64,000 nucleotides of DNA from Xestospongia bergquistia (GCA_963965975.1 OZ014424.1:1426001-1490000); one strand, 5' to 3'. Numbered from the stretch's first letter, positions 11,457 to 29,192 are shown. The notes: generated by a model from the sequence alone, not told the origin. A program made the numbers and translations.

Positions 11457-13353
11457 TGTGACATCAGAGGAAATGACCTACAAAAAGCTGCTCTATTTTC
11501 AAAATGGCTCAGTGTTCTTCCTGAAGCATCATGGCAGGATGTATTGTCTGCACTAGAAAAGTCACAAGAATATTCCTTAGCTTCAAAGGTGTATCAAAAG
11601 CTAAATACAACAACATCTACACCTAAAAATATTTCTCAAGGTATATAGAATATTTATTGTAATTAGTTTAATATATTAACTATCTCTCTATGTATATAGC
11701 TTGTGTAGAGTCTGTAAGAATGTGAAGTTAGAAGATGTAGAGGAGGAAAAGCAAGTTAAAATTACTTTGGGGTGCTTAGATAAAAATTTTAGTAACTTAA
11801 TGGTAGCTGTTCGATCATCACTTGATCATAAACTACAACATCAACAACTAGTACTAGTGGACTTTATTAGATGGATTGAACATCGAATGAAGTGGGTTGG
11901 GCAACTGAGTGACATTGTTGATTTAAATAAGCTTTTTAAGAAACTACATCCATATTTTGACTTCATAGACTGTGAATTGATTGTTGATATGAGTGAAAAG
12001 TTTCTCGATAACGAATGCTTTGGAGAAGACAAAAGAAGCCTCGTCAGTGAACTTAAAGAACACATAGCTAAGGCAAATACACTTCGTTGCTCATTGACAG
12101 TGAAACAACTAAAAAATCAACTGAAAAGCATATACTTTCCACATATTGGAGACTTATCAAATATGCCACAAATTCAAATTGAGTTACATAATCCATGGAA
12201 TGAAGCTACTATTGAAGGACTTTATCTACTAGTCCGACACTTACTACCTCATAAATTGAAGCAATCTCTTTTGGAGTATATCACAATTGATACAGGCTCA
12301 GTTATCATTAAATACATTGTCCATGAATCAAATGTTGATTGTCTCATAGCTTATACTCAAGACAAGCTACAGTTTATGCGTCTCATTGGTATCTTTGGTC
12401 TAACAATTAATGGTGAACCTATCCTGGAAGAAGATGAGAATATGAACTTTACTTTTGACTTAGCTCTTCTTGAAGCTGCAAATATCGGTCATAATGAAGC
12501 TGTACAATTTCTCCTGAAGTTAGGTGATGTAGACCATTGTAATGAAAAAGGAACAACAGCACTTATGATAGCTAGTAATAATGGACATGAACAAATTGTA
12601 CAATCACTAGTATCAGCTGGAATTAATGTTAACATTCAAGATAATGAAGGTTGGACTGCCCTAATAATAGCTAGCCACTACAACAATACCCAGGTTGTTG
12701 AACAACTACTTAAAGGACATGCAGACATTAGTATTCAGACCAATGAAGGCTGGACTGCCCTAACGATAGCTAGTACCTGTGGTCATATTCAGGTTGTTGA
12801 ACAACTACTTAAAGAACATGCAAACGTTAGCATTCAGAACAAAGAAGGCGTGACTGCCCTAATGAAAGCTAGTCAAAATAGTCATACAGAGGTTGTTGAA
12901 CAACTACTAAAAGAGGGTGCAGACGTTAATATTAAGAACAATTATGGATGGACTGCCCTAATGATAGCTAGTCAAAATGGTCATACCAAGGTTGTTGAAC
13001 AACTACTCAAAGAGGATGCAGACGTTAATATTAAGAACAATTATGGATGGACTGCCCTAATGATAGCTAGTAAAAATGGTCATACACAGGTTGTTGGACT
13101 ATTAGTTAAAGAACTTGTAGACATAGATGTTCAGAAAAGAGATGGATATACAGCCTTAATATTAGCTTGTCTTTTTGGACACATAGAAGTAGCTGAGTGT
13201 TTACTAGAATCATTTGCAGATCCTCATATAATAGCATACAATGGAACAACAGCATTTTCATTAGCAGCTTATAGTGGTAACAGAGACCTTGTTAATATGC
13301 TGTTAGATAAAGCCGATCCCACTACTGATGAGATTGAAAAAGCTTCTTTGTAG
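11325..13353 (+). CDS. Death-domain/ankyrin protein (gene 3), shortened C-terminus
   Basis: Exon 1 is 11325-11640 (MSDPALSVRPKYDQ, a death domain with WQKFG and SWQDVLSALE). Exon 2 carries the ~210-residue helical linker and about seven ankyrin repeats, ending at 13353. Unlike gene 2, the linker runs uninterrupted into the ankyrins (YIVHESNVDCLIAY). The homologous acceptor before 11700 would put exon 2 out of frame, because one base is missing near 11720 relative to gene 2. An AG ending at 11710 gives exon 2 from 11711 and restores the frame. The protein ends KASL where genes 1 and 2 read on (EKAVVLSCYGG), so the last ~200 residues are lost. ATG 11325 was preferred over the upstream GTG. Confidence 0.7.
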
Positions 13354-14267
13354 GTTTTGAAGAAAAATTGGTAGAGTTAGGAAAAGTCTTGTTTGATGAA
13401 CCATTGAAAACTTTATTGTATAATAATTCATAAATTCAATTTAAGCATGTTTGCTATAACCACACCCATTTCTGTTGAAGATGAAAGCGTGCACTTTTGG
13501 GAAAACAGTTACTTCTGATGAAATTATTTGCTTAAACTCTCAGTATTCACATATTTAGAAATACCAGTGTAAAACAAGACAACAACAAAGAAATCAGGTC
13601 AAAGAAGTACATCTTACTACTAAAAATTACTAACTATATTCAGTAAACTAATATTTTTAAATGGCTGTAGTTTAACAAATTTCTTGGACAATCTCATGAG
13701 TATGACTATAAATGCCTAAGTGCATTGTATTGTAGCCTTCCCTCTCAATGACCAAGATTGAAATTGAAAACAAAATTGGTAATAATTTAGCAAATGATAT
13801 GTAATATACCAACCCAATATTAATTTAATTGAAATTTAATTTTTGTGAATTACTGATGCAAATTGTCTTACTCTTTACATTAATAAACAGACTTGCACAG
13901 CAATAAAAAATTTAAATCTTGCATATGATTTCAAAACAATCACTATATTGTGTTCATAAACAACTACAAAATGACAGTATTTTGAACTAGTCTATTTGTC
14001 ATGTAAGAAGCTAAAAGGAGGTCTAGATCTTGTTGAAAGAGATTAACAATATAGCCACAACTTTTTATCAACTATTGGAAACTTCATTCAAGGCTCAAGG
14101 CTGGTACTGTGTCATACTAAGTAAGGAGAGGTTGCTATTTTAAGAATCAGACTATTTTAGGCATAAGTTATATAGCCAGATTGTATTACAGATACAGTGT
14201 CCTGTGGTTTGATGTAAAACAGTCACAAACTGAAATGACCACAGGTTTGAGGATACATTGTTTATAT

Positions 14268-14302
14268 CATACTATACTGTATGTGTAATACAGTATAGTA
14301 TG
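14268..14302. repeat. Perfect inverted repeat, 15-bp arms, 5-bp loop
   Basis: The arms are catactatactgtat (14268-14282) and its exact reverse complement at 14288-14302, with loop gtgta. The function is unknown; it could be a transposon remnant or a cruciform-forming site. Confidence 0.8.
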
Positions 14303-14348
14303 TGTTGGATTATAACCTGTTTATAATAGAAATTCAAAGGAGTGTCAT

Positions 14349-14784
14349 AGCCCTGTATCTGATAAAGTGCTATGATGTTACACAGGGAAAATTTTCACTT
14401 TACAATGTTTGGAAAATTGATGTTTTACGTTAGTTGTAAAGTTTCCACTGTTAAAAATTACCAATCAATGTAATAGTGTTGTATTTTTGATGGTATTTTA
14501 CCACTCTTTACTACAATCAATGTAAAAAATAACTTGTTTTTCCAACAATTGGTATTTCATTGGTTATTTACTTACATTAATCCAATGATTGTAATATTAA
14601 TGGAAAATGATGTAAAATTAATGGAAATTTTACATTGTTTTTCCTACAATTGTATTTGTTATGGTTATTTTCTTACACTAATCCAATAACTGTATTATTG
14701 TTGGGAAAGTAATGGGAATTTTACATTGTTTTTCCAACCATCATATTTAATTAGCTCTGTATCTGATGAAGTGCTGTGATGTTT
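14349..14784. repeat. Short direct repeats bracketing internally repetitive AT-rich sequence
   Basis: A ~32-bp direct repeat (agccctgtatctgat at 14349; agctctgtatctgat at 14753) brackets two imperfect units of about 100 bp. Both units contain ttttacattgtttttcc and a ttattttcttacactaatcc-like core. It looks like a decayed non-autonomous element. Confidence 0.5.
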
Positions 14785-15005
14785 ACTCTCTAGTAGGATA
14801 GCATATATATATTTAATAGTATTTAGTCAGTATTACATGTACTGTACCTGGTAATGGTAGTATGTTGTATTGTAACAATAACTGCTGATCTCTGACTTCA
14901 TAAACAATTGCATGTCTGCTCTCCTGTATTGTCATTGCTTATCAATTAACTTGTAATAATAAGTAGGTGTGACTAATTATATTAATAAATTATAATTAAA
15001 GATAA

Positions 15006-15878
15006 TTATGATGGAGGGTCCTCTAGTTTTTGCTTCTTTGCTTCAGCAATTTCCCTTTTCTAAGAAAAAAATAATATTCATAATATGATTTCTATAATTC
15101 TAGAACACATTACAGAAATATCACTACATAAATGTGTAGATGACAATACAACATAATACATTGAAACTAAGTTATACTAAATATTGAAGTCTTTTTCCTA
15201 TAGTAGTAACTATAAACTATATAGTAAATAAAGGTCCATACTGTAATATCATAATGTACTGTACTAGCTAGCCTCATACCCAAACACTATGGAATGGGTC
15301 TTAGGATATGAGACTACTTCCAATATAATATATAGTAGATCAGTAACATACTGTTCCATATTGATAGAAATGAGGAGCTAGTTCATATAACCAGTCAGGT
15401 TCAATCTAACAATAGAGACACATAATAGATGGTTCACTGGTATCATCCAGGTTCGCCTGGTTCTATATTTTTATTAAAATTCAAGTAGGTAAACACAGAG
15501 TAGGTGAACCCAGCATAACTCGGTCCACTTTTGTATATTACTGAAGTATAAGGTCTTACTACAGTGATATCTCTCATAAATAACTTGGATGTTTGAATTA
15601 CTTCATTGAACACAACCCTAAGATGAAATGGCAAAAGACAGAATGTAATAATATCTGTTCAAACTTACCATTGAGGACATCTTTCTTCAAAAAGAACTGA
15701 CGATGGATGGATATGAATGTCATGATTACCTCTAATAGTTCTAATAATAAGTAATAACAGAGACATATATGAGGATATTACCAGTAAAGACTTACTTATA
15801 ACAACCTGTATAATGAAGACGAGCAGCATGGACAAAGAATCCAGAGACAATGCAACGTTGTACTGGTCTAGGATCAGC

Positions 15879-15911
<33 letters not shown>

Positions 15912-17278
15912 TAAAGAGTCAAAGATACAGTTCACATTCTATCACAACTTACATCCACATGATACTAGCTTAACTTTAAATCTTTGTACCATTTTTCTTA
16001 ACTGTTCTCTGATACTTACAGCTCTAGTCAAACCTATAGCAATAAAGTTATCACATGTCTCTACATTAACTGCTCACTTTTGTAATGTATAAAATTTTGC
16101 TGACACCATCTTGAGTTCTTCTCATACTAATAATATATTATTATTTATAATATTATTATTTATTATTAACTAACTCTAATAAAGGCATTATAGACATTAA
16201 GTAATGTTAAATGATCACCTTCATAAACACAGAAAAGACGTTTAGCTTGAGTCTAGATAGATATATCATGAAGAAGATTGGACAGTTGGATAATAGACTA
16301 GATGTAATGACAACCATATAGAGTAGTAACTTACAGCATTAGCTTTTTGTCTTGTTGGTTGATGAAATACTTGTTGTATTTGTAACATAGCAGTTATAGT
16401 TAGTATCTCCTCCGAACAACCAAAGGTATCTATTTAGTTTTTTTAACAGGATCATAAAACTAGTTGTAAAATTGGATTATCTTGTTTCTAACCTGATAAT
16501 AATAGCATTCTTGCAAACATTGGATTTAAAGGAAATTCAGCCATTTTCATACCAAGAGGGTGTGTTAATTTACCATCATCATCTAATGCTATAGAGAGAC
16601 ATGTACATATATCATAGAACAATGTCTTAATAGTAATTAATGAACAGACAATAAGAATGAATTAATAGAGGTAAAATAAATAACAAATAATCACACCTCC
16701 TAGTGCATACAATAACTCTAGTCCTTGTAATAAACATTCTGCTGGTGGAGGCTAGAAAATATTATAACATTAATACATTAATATATTAGTAGTACTAGTA
16801 TTTAACATACTGATATATTAGTAGTACTATAGTATCTAACATACTGATATATTAGTAGTACTATAGTATCTAACTTACTGATATATTAGTAGTACTATAG
16901 TATCTAACATACTGATATATTAGTAGTACTATAGTATCTAACATACTGATATATTAGTAGTACTATAGTATCTAACTTACTGATAGGTAGTCAAATCTTA
17001 GCACATTATCAACACCTAATGCTTTAAGTTGTAATACTACTGGTGCCATACTACTTCTCTGCATTTCTGCTACAGTAGTTCTGTCAAGAGAATTATATGA
17101 CTCTTCTAATAAGGAGAGACAAAGAGCAAGAGAGGAAAGGTGAGAGAGAGAGATTACGATAGACAACAATACCTGTATATAATCTATATGCTTTTCCAGA
17201 ACGTAGTCTACCAGCCCTTCCAGATCTTTGTAGAGCAGATGACTGAGATATTGGCACAATAACTAAGGACTCTGAATG

Positions 17279-17331
<53 letters not shown>

Positions 17332-20300
17332 TAATGAATTTATATATTTGAAAGTACAATTACCTAAACATGTCTTGGGAGAGAATGCTTTCAATTTCAC
17401 AAATCCACAATCAATTACTATAACATAACAAACAAGATCTGTTATATGTACATATCATTTGGTACCATTAACTATCCCATTAATTGTCACTGAAGTCTCT
17501 GCTATATTAGTAGCCACTATAACCTACACAAGAAAAAGATTATAAATTAAACAGAATTGATAGTTAATTATCATCTGAGCCGTTAAAGCCTAAATGAGGA
17601 GGAACAGCAAGTACATACATACAGAGTATACAGAGTTTGTTAAGCAATTTAGACAAAGTGTCCTTCTAGCTAGTTTCATTGATGGTGACTGGCTGAGTTT
17701 GGTTCAGTGAGACAGTTCAGGATCACCATATTTTAATACTGATCCCTATTCCCCAAACCGTAAGTGTTAAAGTATGTGGCCCAAGGTTCGGACTGTTCCA
17801 CTAGGCCACGCCAGTGGGTCAGATGTCCTTACTGGGGCTTTCATAAAAGTCACTAACGAGAGTTGACTTGAAGACTCTTTCTTTATATACTTGTTACATA
17901 CAAACAGATAAATATACTTATGTTGAAATTGAACTCAGTACATTCTGGATATTATAATCACATGTGCTATCACCTGAGCCACTAGAAACTGGATGAAGAG
18001 GCAACACAAACATATACAGTACTCTCTAGTTAATCACTAAAGAAAATTTCAGCTGTTCACAATAGAGAACGTAAGCTGTATAGTTGTATACTTTAATATA
18101 AACTATAAGCATACCTAAAAGTTATACCAAAGCCTACTAACTACCTAAGTTTGTTATGTTAAAAGTTAACACTAACACTACCAGTTGATTAACAAGCTGA
18201 TTAACAAGTGACAGTGTTTTGCTATACCTTTCGAGAATTTGGAGGTGTTCTTTGAAATACTTGAATCTACAAAGCAAAGACAGAGTTACAATCACTTCAG
18301 TATAGTCTTGATAAACTGGTTTTCCAAACCTGTTCTGAATAAGGAAGACCTCCATAAAGTGGAAGTGGTAACAGTTGCAATCCTTTAGTGGTACGCTCTG
18401 CATGTTCCCTTAACAATGTGACAGCTCTCTCTACTTCTTCCTATGTACTAACAAAATTAACATACAACTTTCCTCCCTTCATTACCTGCCCAGTAAGGAA
18501 GGCTAGTATATCTCCTTCAGGTTGTTCTCTGTGTATAGCTAATACAGTGTCCACTGTTGATGTGACATAGTTAGCTACTGGCCTGAGAATAATATAGAGC
18601 AATGAATTAAGAGATATTGAAAATCTGATATTCAAGTTCTATTTAGTGAGGGCTTTACTGTATTCTTTGGTAACTTACGTTTTTACATGATATATATCAA
18701 CATTGTAACTACGTCCTTCAATACTCATAATAACAGCAGTATCTTTACTAGGATCTGTTTTATCAGTATTAGTCTCAAAGAATGATTTAAATAACTAGTA
18801 AAGAAATTAATAATAATCATTAATGATTAAAGGAGACTTGTACTCCTTACCTCAGCATCTAAAGTAGCTGATGAAATAATCAAATGTAAATCATCTCTCT
18901 TCTTCATAATCTAATAATATATATGGAAAAATAATTTAAGAGAATAGCACTATAATTTATTAATGATATATTACTTTTTTCAATAGTCCAACTGCAATGT
19001 CAGTGTTAAGGTTACGTTCATGAGCTTCATCCAATACAACAACACTGTATAAATCATGTGTTAGTCATGTGAAAGTCATGTGATGATCATCATACCTGTA
19101 CTTACTTAACAATGGATCCCACATCATTTCTCTTACCAGCATACCATCAGTGAGAAACTAGAGAACATGACATACATACTACACACACACCACACACACA
19201 CACACACACACATACAGACATAGACACAGACACAGACACACATACATACAGACAGACAGACAGACAGACACACACATACACACAGACAGACAGACACACA
19301 CACACATACACACACACAGTAGTACATTACATAAGATATCTAAGCTACATTACCTTTATTCTTGTACCTTTTAAATCAGTACAATCATCAAAACGAATAC
19401 AGTAACCAACCTAAGAAATAAAAATGTCAGATATCCTACTTACTATTTCTCTATGATCCACCCATCTTCATTACCTCATGACCTAGTATAGCCCCCCTCT
19501 CATCAGCAACACGAGCAGCTACCTATTTACAAAAAATACAAGTGACACTTTATAGAATAAAAAAAAACAAATCAAAAGGAAAATGATTCAAGTATGAGTT
19601 TATCACAATCAATTTAAAAGCTTCCTTTGATAACAACAGCCAATGCACTAAGAAAACATACAACTTATATAGACATTGAGTTGATTGGTAATGTTACAAA
19701 TAGTCATTCACTACAATGTAACTCTAAAATATCGATGAGTAGCATTCATTATTATTTACCGTGGTAACCGCTATTCTCCTGGGTTGAGTGACAGCTACTA
19801 TATAGCCATTAGATGTCCAGTTAGCTTCATGTAAATATTGAGGAATCTGTAATATTGATTAAATTAAAAAAGTGTATTTATTGTTAACTAATCAAAGAAA
19901 GTGAATACACCTATTTTATTAGTATAAAATACTACAAGATGAATTATGATACAGATTTCAAATTTTGAAAAAGTCAATTAATATAATATACTATAATCTT
20001 TAATTTTGATACTATAATTCTTAATTTTGATTCTCAATTATTTCAATGGAAAGAGATCCGTAACGATTATCACTACGTTGAAAATTTCTCAAAAAGTAAT
20101 TTTCAATTTCCGTCCTCATATTAGCATCATAACAATCTTCTCTTTGCCTTTGTTTGTATCGTCTTAAAGCCAAAAAATACAGCAATAATCCAACAATACA
20201 AATTACACATTGAATTATAAGACTATAGAAGCTACAGGACATTTTGTCATCAAAAGTTGAAGAAGGGTTATTGAAAAATGGGAGTAACAAAGCACGACCA

Positions 20301-23300
20301 ATGCTACGATAAAAAATAACCAACAACCAGAATATTCCAGTTATCATACCAACCATATTATTTGGAGATTGACAACATATGAATTCAAATATAAAGATAT
20401 ATCCGAGACCACCAGCTAAACTTGAAAGCATAACTGGAATTATAAAGACAAGATACGACATATCAACTTGATTGTCAAAGGTATTGTCCTCAAATAAACA
20501 AGTTCTGTTACGTTCACTAGTTGTAGTTAAATCTCCTATAGTATCAATAGTAAACATTGATATTACAGAAACAGTTAACAGTAGGTAGGCTACACCAAAT
20601 CCCCAAAGTGGTTTGAGAAGGAAGTATTCAATTTTTGGAAAGAGCGGGATAATCACAAGCTCAAATAGTGGGACTAGTAACACTACAACGTCAGAAGATA
20701 TAGTTCGTAAAAAAAATGCTCTGTATCCATTAAGATTGGTATTGGGTCCTTTGAAAGAATCTATGTACAGTTTTGATCCATCTATGAGTATGTTATAATA
20801 AACAATAAAGAAACCAAATATACCAAACAAAACTACATTAATCCTTCCTAGTGTCTTTGTGTCTTCCACTTCTATTTCTCTAAACGGTCCTCCATATTTT
20901 TCTTTACCTAAATCAATACGACTTGGCATCTCACTCTCCCAGTACGTAAGAGCACTTCTATTTTCTGCAGACTTGTTAAAACATGCATATTTTAACACTT
21001 TATACACCATAATATAAGGATTGCCCATAATAATGCCACTGCCTTCAAATTTATGAGAAAACCACGAATGAAGACACAAAGCAATTGAATTGATTATAAA
21101 CACTACAAAAGCTGCCGCAATCATCACTTCATGATCAATGGAGTCCCTTCTTGATGTAATACTATACGAAACAAGATTACCAAGAAAAAAGCCCCACACA
21201 GCCCAGTGAATAAAGGCTCTAGAATGTGACTTAGGTTTATCACATATTTGATTCAACCCATATGGAAGGACATTAGTCAATAAGCCTGGTATTCCTAAGC
21301 AAGCAACTAATGATAGTGCTCCTGACATCCAATAAAAGTGACATTTAGTGTATATATGTAAATTGATAGAGCACATAATGACATAAAATATAGTACCCAG
21401 CCAACATATCCATAGACTTGAATGAACTGTTCTCTCACGACCAATCTTGATATCTGATAACATTCCAATAATGAAGAAGAAAGCAGGAAAAATAAATAAA
21501 AAAAAGAAGAGAACTAAATAGTAGTAGACAACATTACTCTCACATTGACCTTCAACTGGTATCTTAGCAACAATGTTAGCAATCACATAATTAGCACCCA
21601 ATACAATGGAGTCAATAACAAGGATCCAAGCAGGTAAGTTCATTGAACGATTTTTAAATTCAGTAATATACTTCATCATAACTTGGTTTTCTTAATAAAG
21701 CCCTGTCAGCTTAAAATTAGAAATAGTTATATTAATAATAATTATGACAGGCTACAATATTCTGTGTACTATAGTAAACAGGGATGTGGCTAGAAATAAA
21801 GTTCTTTAAGATAGTAACCAATTGTAATAACTTTACTACAATCTTTATTTAACACTGATACTAGTGGGATAATTATAATGGTAAGTGTTGTAGCTAATTT
21901 TTAGTATGCATTAGTTAATTTTAAACATAATTGTGACAATATTATTGTTTATTATTGTTTCTTTTTATTCTAATGTCGACAGACTTCACTAAGATAGAAA
22001 AATTGAAATTCGTGCTGTTAAATTAAAATTTTCTGGAAAATATTAGGGATAAAGTTAAGCTTATCATTTAACTTACAACATGTGGTAATTAAATAATGTA
22101 GTTATGTCTTGAAAGGAATTAAACTACACACAGTACACAGTCAAAATGATTTCAGCAACCATCAAGCCACACCTCCAAATATTACAAAATGAAGTTAATA
22201 TTTACAGGCCACACCTCCACACAGGACAAATAGTGGATATGTAAGGATTCAAACGATTCTTTTTACTTGAAAAAGAGTTCAGAGTTATAAGAGTTTATTA
22301 TCAGGACCATTCCAGCATCACAATAAGTAAATCTTCTGAGCAGACTTAGCCATTTAAGTATTTTTTTCCATTTTGTTTTATAGTCTATCGTAGTTCATGC
22401 ATAAGCTATAACATCCTCTGAGATAGCTCTAAACTGATCTGACAAGATTTTACATGTAAGTGTCAGCAATCATAACAAGTACTTGCTTTTAAAGGCACTA
22501 GACAATACTACACTTTATTATCACAAACACACAAAATACTATAATATATTGTAAGCAGTATAGTTTATAGTGTGATATATTTAATGGTAATAGTACCTGT
22601 GTTGTTTTTCCACTGCCAGTCTCTCCTATAATAATTACAGTACGATACTTTTCAACAAGATAAAGAATTTCATTACGATGCTATAAGAAAAAGATATTTG
22701 ATAATAATTATAACAACAGTTGTGTCATTAATAATACAATTAATGTAGACATAATTGATAACATTATTGACTAAAGAGCTATAGGAAGTAAAGACATATT
22801 ACACTAATGACTAACCTCACCCATACTCATAGGATATGATATTAATATGTAATGCATTAGTACATAGACTAGTATAATATTTAATGTATTATTTAATCTC
22901 TCTACTAAAGGTATCTATTATATAGATACCTTATTAGTTATTACATAATATAATAAACTATATACTATATTATTAACACCAAATGGATAAGTTATGGACC
23001 TTTGCTACATGCATTACATATAATAATACATGTGCATGTAATAGCATATATAATACATGTACTGTTACAACTACTACTATTATATGTACATGTACTATTA
23101 CATGTACATGTACTACACATACTACTATTACATGTTAACTAATAGTAAAATGATATTCCTAGATTATATTATAATTCAATTAGAGTAGGTCTATATACGC
23201 AATTTAATTACCAAAATATTATTAGATCATCCAATTAAAAAATAAGCACACACACATACAGAGTAGGATGTGTCCAAACTTATCATCTCACTTTAAAAAT

Positions 23301-23513
23301 AGGTAATCTTTGTCTCTGTTGTGATATTGATAAGTGTAAGTGTGTATTGAATGTCATACATGACCCAGCCCCCTCGTTACCCTGAATGACTCGTTCAAGC
23401 TCAATAGAACTACTTGGACGTGGAGCACCTATAATAACACGTACTCCATATAATGTGAACTTATAAAACATGGAAAGCTTACCCGGTTTCCAGAACTTTG
23501 GAGTGAAAGACAT
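15006..23513 (-). CDS. DHX35: DEAH-box RNA helicase DHX35, 27 exons
   Basis: The spliced model gives 694 residues (human DHX35 has about 703). Exons, 5' to 3': 23483-23513, 23292-23428, 22597-22680, 19760-19846, 19475-19522, 19354-19410, 19096-19157, 18975-19044, 18851-18910, 18679-18794, 18486-18582, 18330-18440, 18228-18266, 17466-17523, 17364-17417, 17173-17271, 16981-17105, 16697-16751, 16493-16588, 16335-16429, 16175-16252, 15953-16058, 15796-15877, 15669-15740, 15560-15617, 15352-15405, 15006-15059. All phases agree. Visible motifs are [10 protein letters not shown] (Walker A), [23 protein letters not shown] and QRSGRAGR, then winged-helix/ratchet and OB-fold regions ([23 protein letters not shown]). 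The N-terminus FWKPG matches the DHX35 start. DHX35 is associated with late spliceosomes. Exon 22 is the least certain. Intron 3 hosts another gene. Confidence 0.93.
16772..16978. repeat. 34-bp tandem repeat in DHX35 intron 17
   Basis: About five to six copies of a unit containing actgatatattagtagtac and tatagtatctaac, spaced 34 bp apart, end directly at the splice donor of exon 17. The last copy contributes the donor region sequence. Confidence 0.85.
17283..17329. repeat. (GA)n microsatellite in DHX35 intron
   Basis: An uninterrupted GA run. On the coding (minus) strand it forms the CT-rich polypyrimidine tract just before exon 16. Confidence 0.95.
19170..19318. repeat. (CA)n / (ACAG)n compound microsatellite
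   Basis: Mixed CA and CAGA/ACAT repeats fill the intron between DHX35 exons 6 and 7. The short ORF reading Cys/Val repeats across it is not a gene. Confidence 0.95.
20021..21679 (-). CDS. SLC15/POT-like membrane transporter, intronless, nested in DHX35 intron 3
   Basis: One exon of 552 residues with about 11-12 hydrophobic segments. Segment 1 is near [18 protein letters not shown] cytoplasmic loop [13 protein letters not shown] follows segment 2, in the position of the GxLxDxxxGRxxT-type MFS/POT motif. A large central loop (residues ~240-290) contains [19 protein letters not shown] and KYGGPF, which I associate with invertebrate proton-dependent oligopeptide transporter-like (SLC15) proteins. 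It lies entirely within the 2.75-kb third intron of DHX35, on the same strand, with no frame damage. The absence of introns suggests retrocopy origin or sponge-typical intron loss. The substrate is unknown. Confidence 0.7.
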   Translation of the reverse strand: MMKYITEFKNRSMNLPAWILVIDSIVLGANYVIANIVAKIPVEGQCESNVVYYYLVLFFFLFIFPAFFFIIGMLSDIKIGRERTVHSSLWICWLGTIFYVIMCSINLHIYTKCHFYWMSGALSLVACLGIPGLLTNVLPYGLNQICDKPKSHSRAFIHWAVWGFFLGNLVSYSITSRRDSIDHEVMIAAAFVVFIINSIALCLHSWFSHKFEGSGIIMGNPYIMVYKVLKYACFNKSAENRSALTYWESEMPSRIDLGKEKYGGPFREIEVEDTKTLGRINVVLFGIFGFFIVYYNILIDGSKLYIDSFKGPNTNLNGYRAFFLRTISSDVVVLLVPLFELVIIPLFPKIEYFLLKPLWGFGVAYLLLTVSVISMFTIDTIGDLTTTSERNRTCLFEDNTFDNQVDMSYLVFIIPVMLSSLAGGLGYIFIFEFICCQSPNNMVGMITGIFWLLVIFYRSIGRALLLPFFNNPSSTFDDKMSCSFYSLIIQCVICIVGLLLYFLALRRYKQRQREDCYDANMRTEIENYFLRNFQRSDNRYGSLSIEIIENQN

Positions 23514-23671
23514 AATAGGCTGAAAATTCTACAATAAAGGGTTAAATTTAATACATCGTAGGCGTTAATTCGAGTTGACCTCGTGGGTTCACTAGGCTGA
23601 TGCAATCTCCTCTCTTGACAATCTGACAATTTTTTTTCTACATTTTTCTGTTTCTCGACTCACGAAGAATT
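23514..23671. promoter_or_regulatory. Bidirectional promoter between DHX35 and EIF2S2
   Basis: Only 158 bp separate the two divergent start codons (minus-strand ATG at 23513, plus-strand ATG at 23672). The stretch includes gc-containing sequence (gtaggcgttaattcgagttg) but no TATA box. Both are housekeeping genes (RNA helicase, translation initiation factor), which fits a shared TATA-less promoter. This is inferred from geometry. Confidence 0.65.
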
Positions 23672-28502
<4,831 letters not shown>

Positions 28503-28829
28503 AGTAGTTTATTTAATTTAGTAAATATCACTAAATATAATATGCAAGTAAATACTTCAATGTCTTCATTGATTTTATATTATCTGCTCTTTTATTATAT
28601 AGTACTCTATTAGTAAGCTTGTTTCATTGTGCTTGTCTAAAATTCTCTTCCCTTATTTTTCAAAGGATTATAACTGAGCCTGCTTTATAGGCATAGGAAA
28701 ACTAATAAAAATGTCCATATGATAAATGATTGAATAATGGTGATATAAAATTGAATCATAGTTCATTCTTGGGACAAAAGGATATGAGATGTTTTATTAA
28801 TATTATTAGTACGATTATGCTTGGTAAGA

Positions 28830-29160
28830 AGATACGATTGAGTAAAACCTTTCCCACAGTCCTTATTACCACAAACAGATGTTTTTCATTCAGTATGAGT
28901 ACAATAATGCACAGTTAATTTTTTACTAAAAGCAAACTTTTTTCCACAGTCTTTACAAACATAAGATTTCTTTCCATTGTGGATACGAGCATGACTTGTC
29001 AGACTGGACAACTGAGAAAAACTTTTCTCACAATCCTTATAACCACAAACATATGACTTTTCTTCATTATTGTTATGATAATGATGAGTTAAAATTTTTC
29101 TGCTGTCTTTATAAACACATGTCTTGTTAGTAGCAATACAAGTATTAGCATCTTGAACAG
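28830..29160 (-). pseudogene. Degenerate C2H2 zinc-finger coding fragment
   Basis: On the minus strand an ATG-less frame encodes two recognisable fingers: YVCGYKDCEKSFSQLSSL with HARIH, and YVCKDCGKKFAFSKKL with HYCTH. A decayed finger precedes them. A stop at about 28889 interrupts before another finger (SVCGNKDCGKGFTQ). Linkers of EKSYVC type are eroded. It is a relic, or possibly part of a gene whose other exons I cannot place. Confidence 0.6.
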
Positions 29161-29192
29161 GTCAATGAACTTCACCAGATACTCGACTGGCA

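Larger units (their letters stand above)
13354..15005. other. Intergenic stretch between gene 3 and DHX35
   Basis: I see no coding potential. It holds a perfect 15-bp hairpin (14268-14302), a duplicated region (14349-14784), and the 3' end of the helicase gene on the opposite strand. Confidence 0.6.

Noticed and set aside
19133..19327. Cys/Val-rich minus-strand ORF
   Set aside because: Translation of a CA microsatellite inside a DHX35 intron.
20613..20798. Plus-strand 61-codon ORF within the transporter gene
   Set aside because: Antisense shadow of the SLC15-like ORF.
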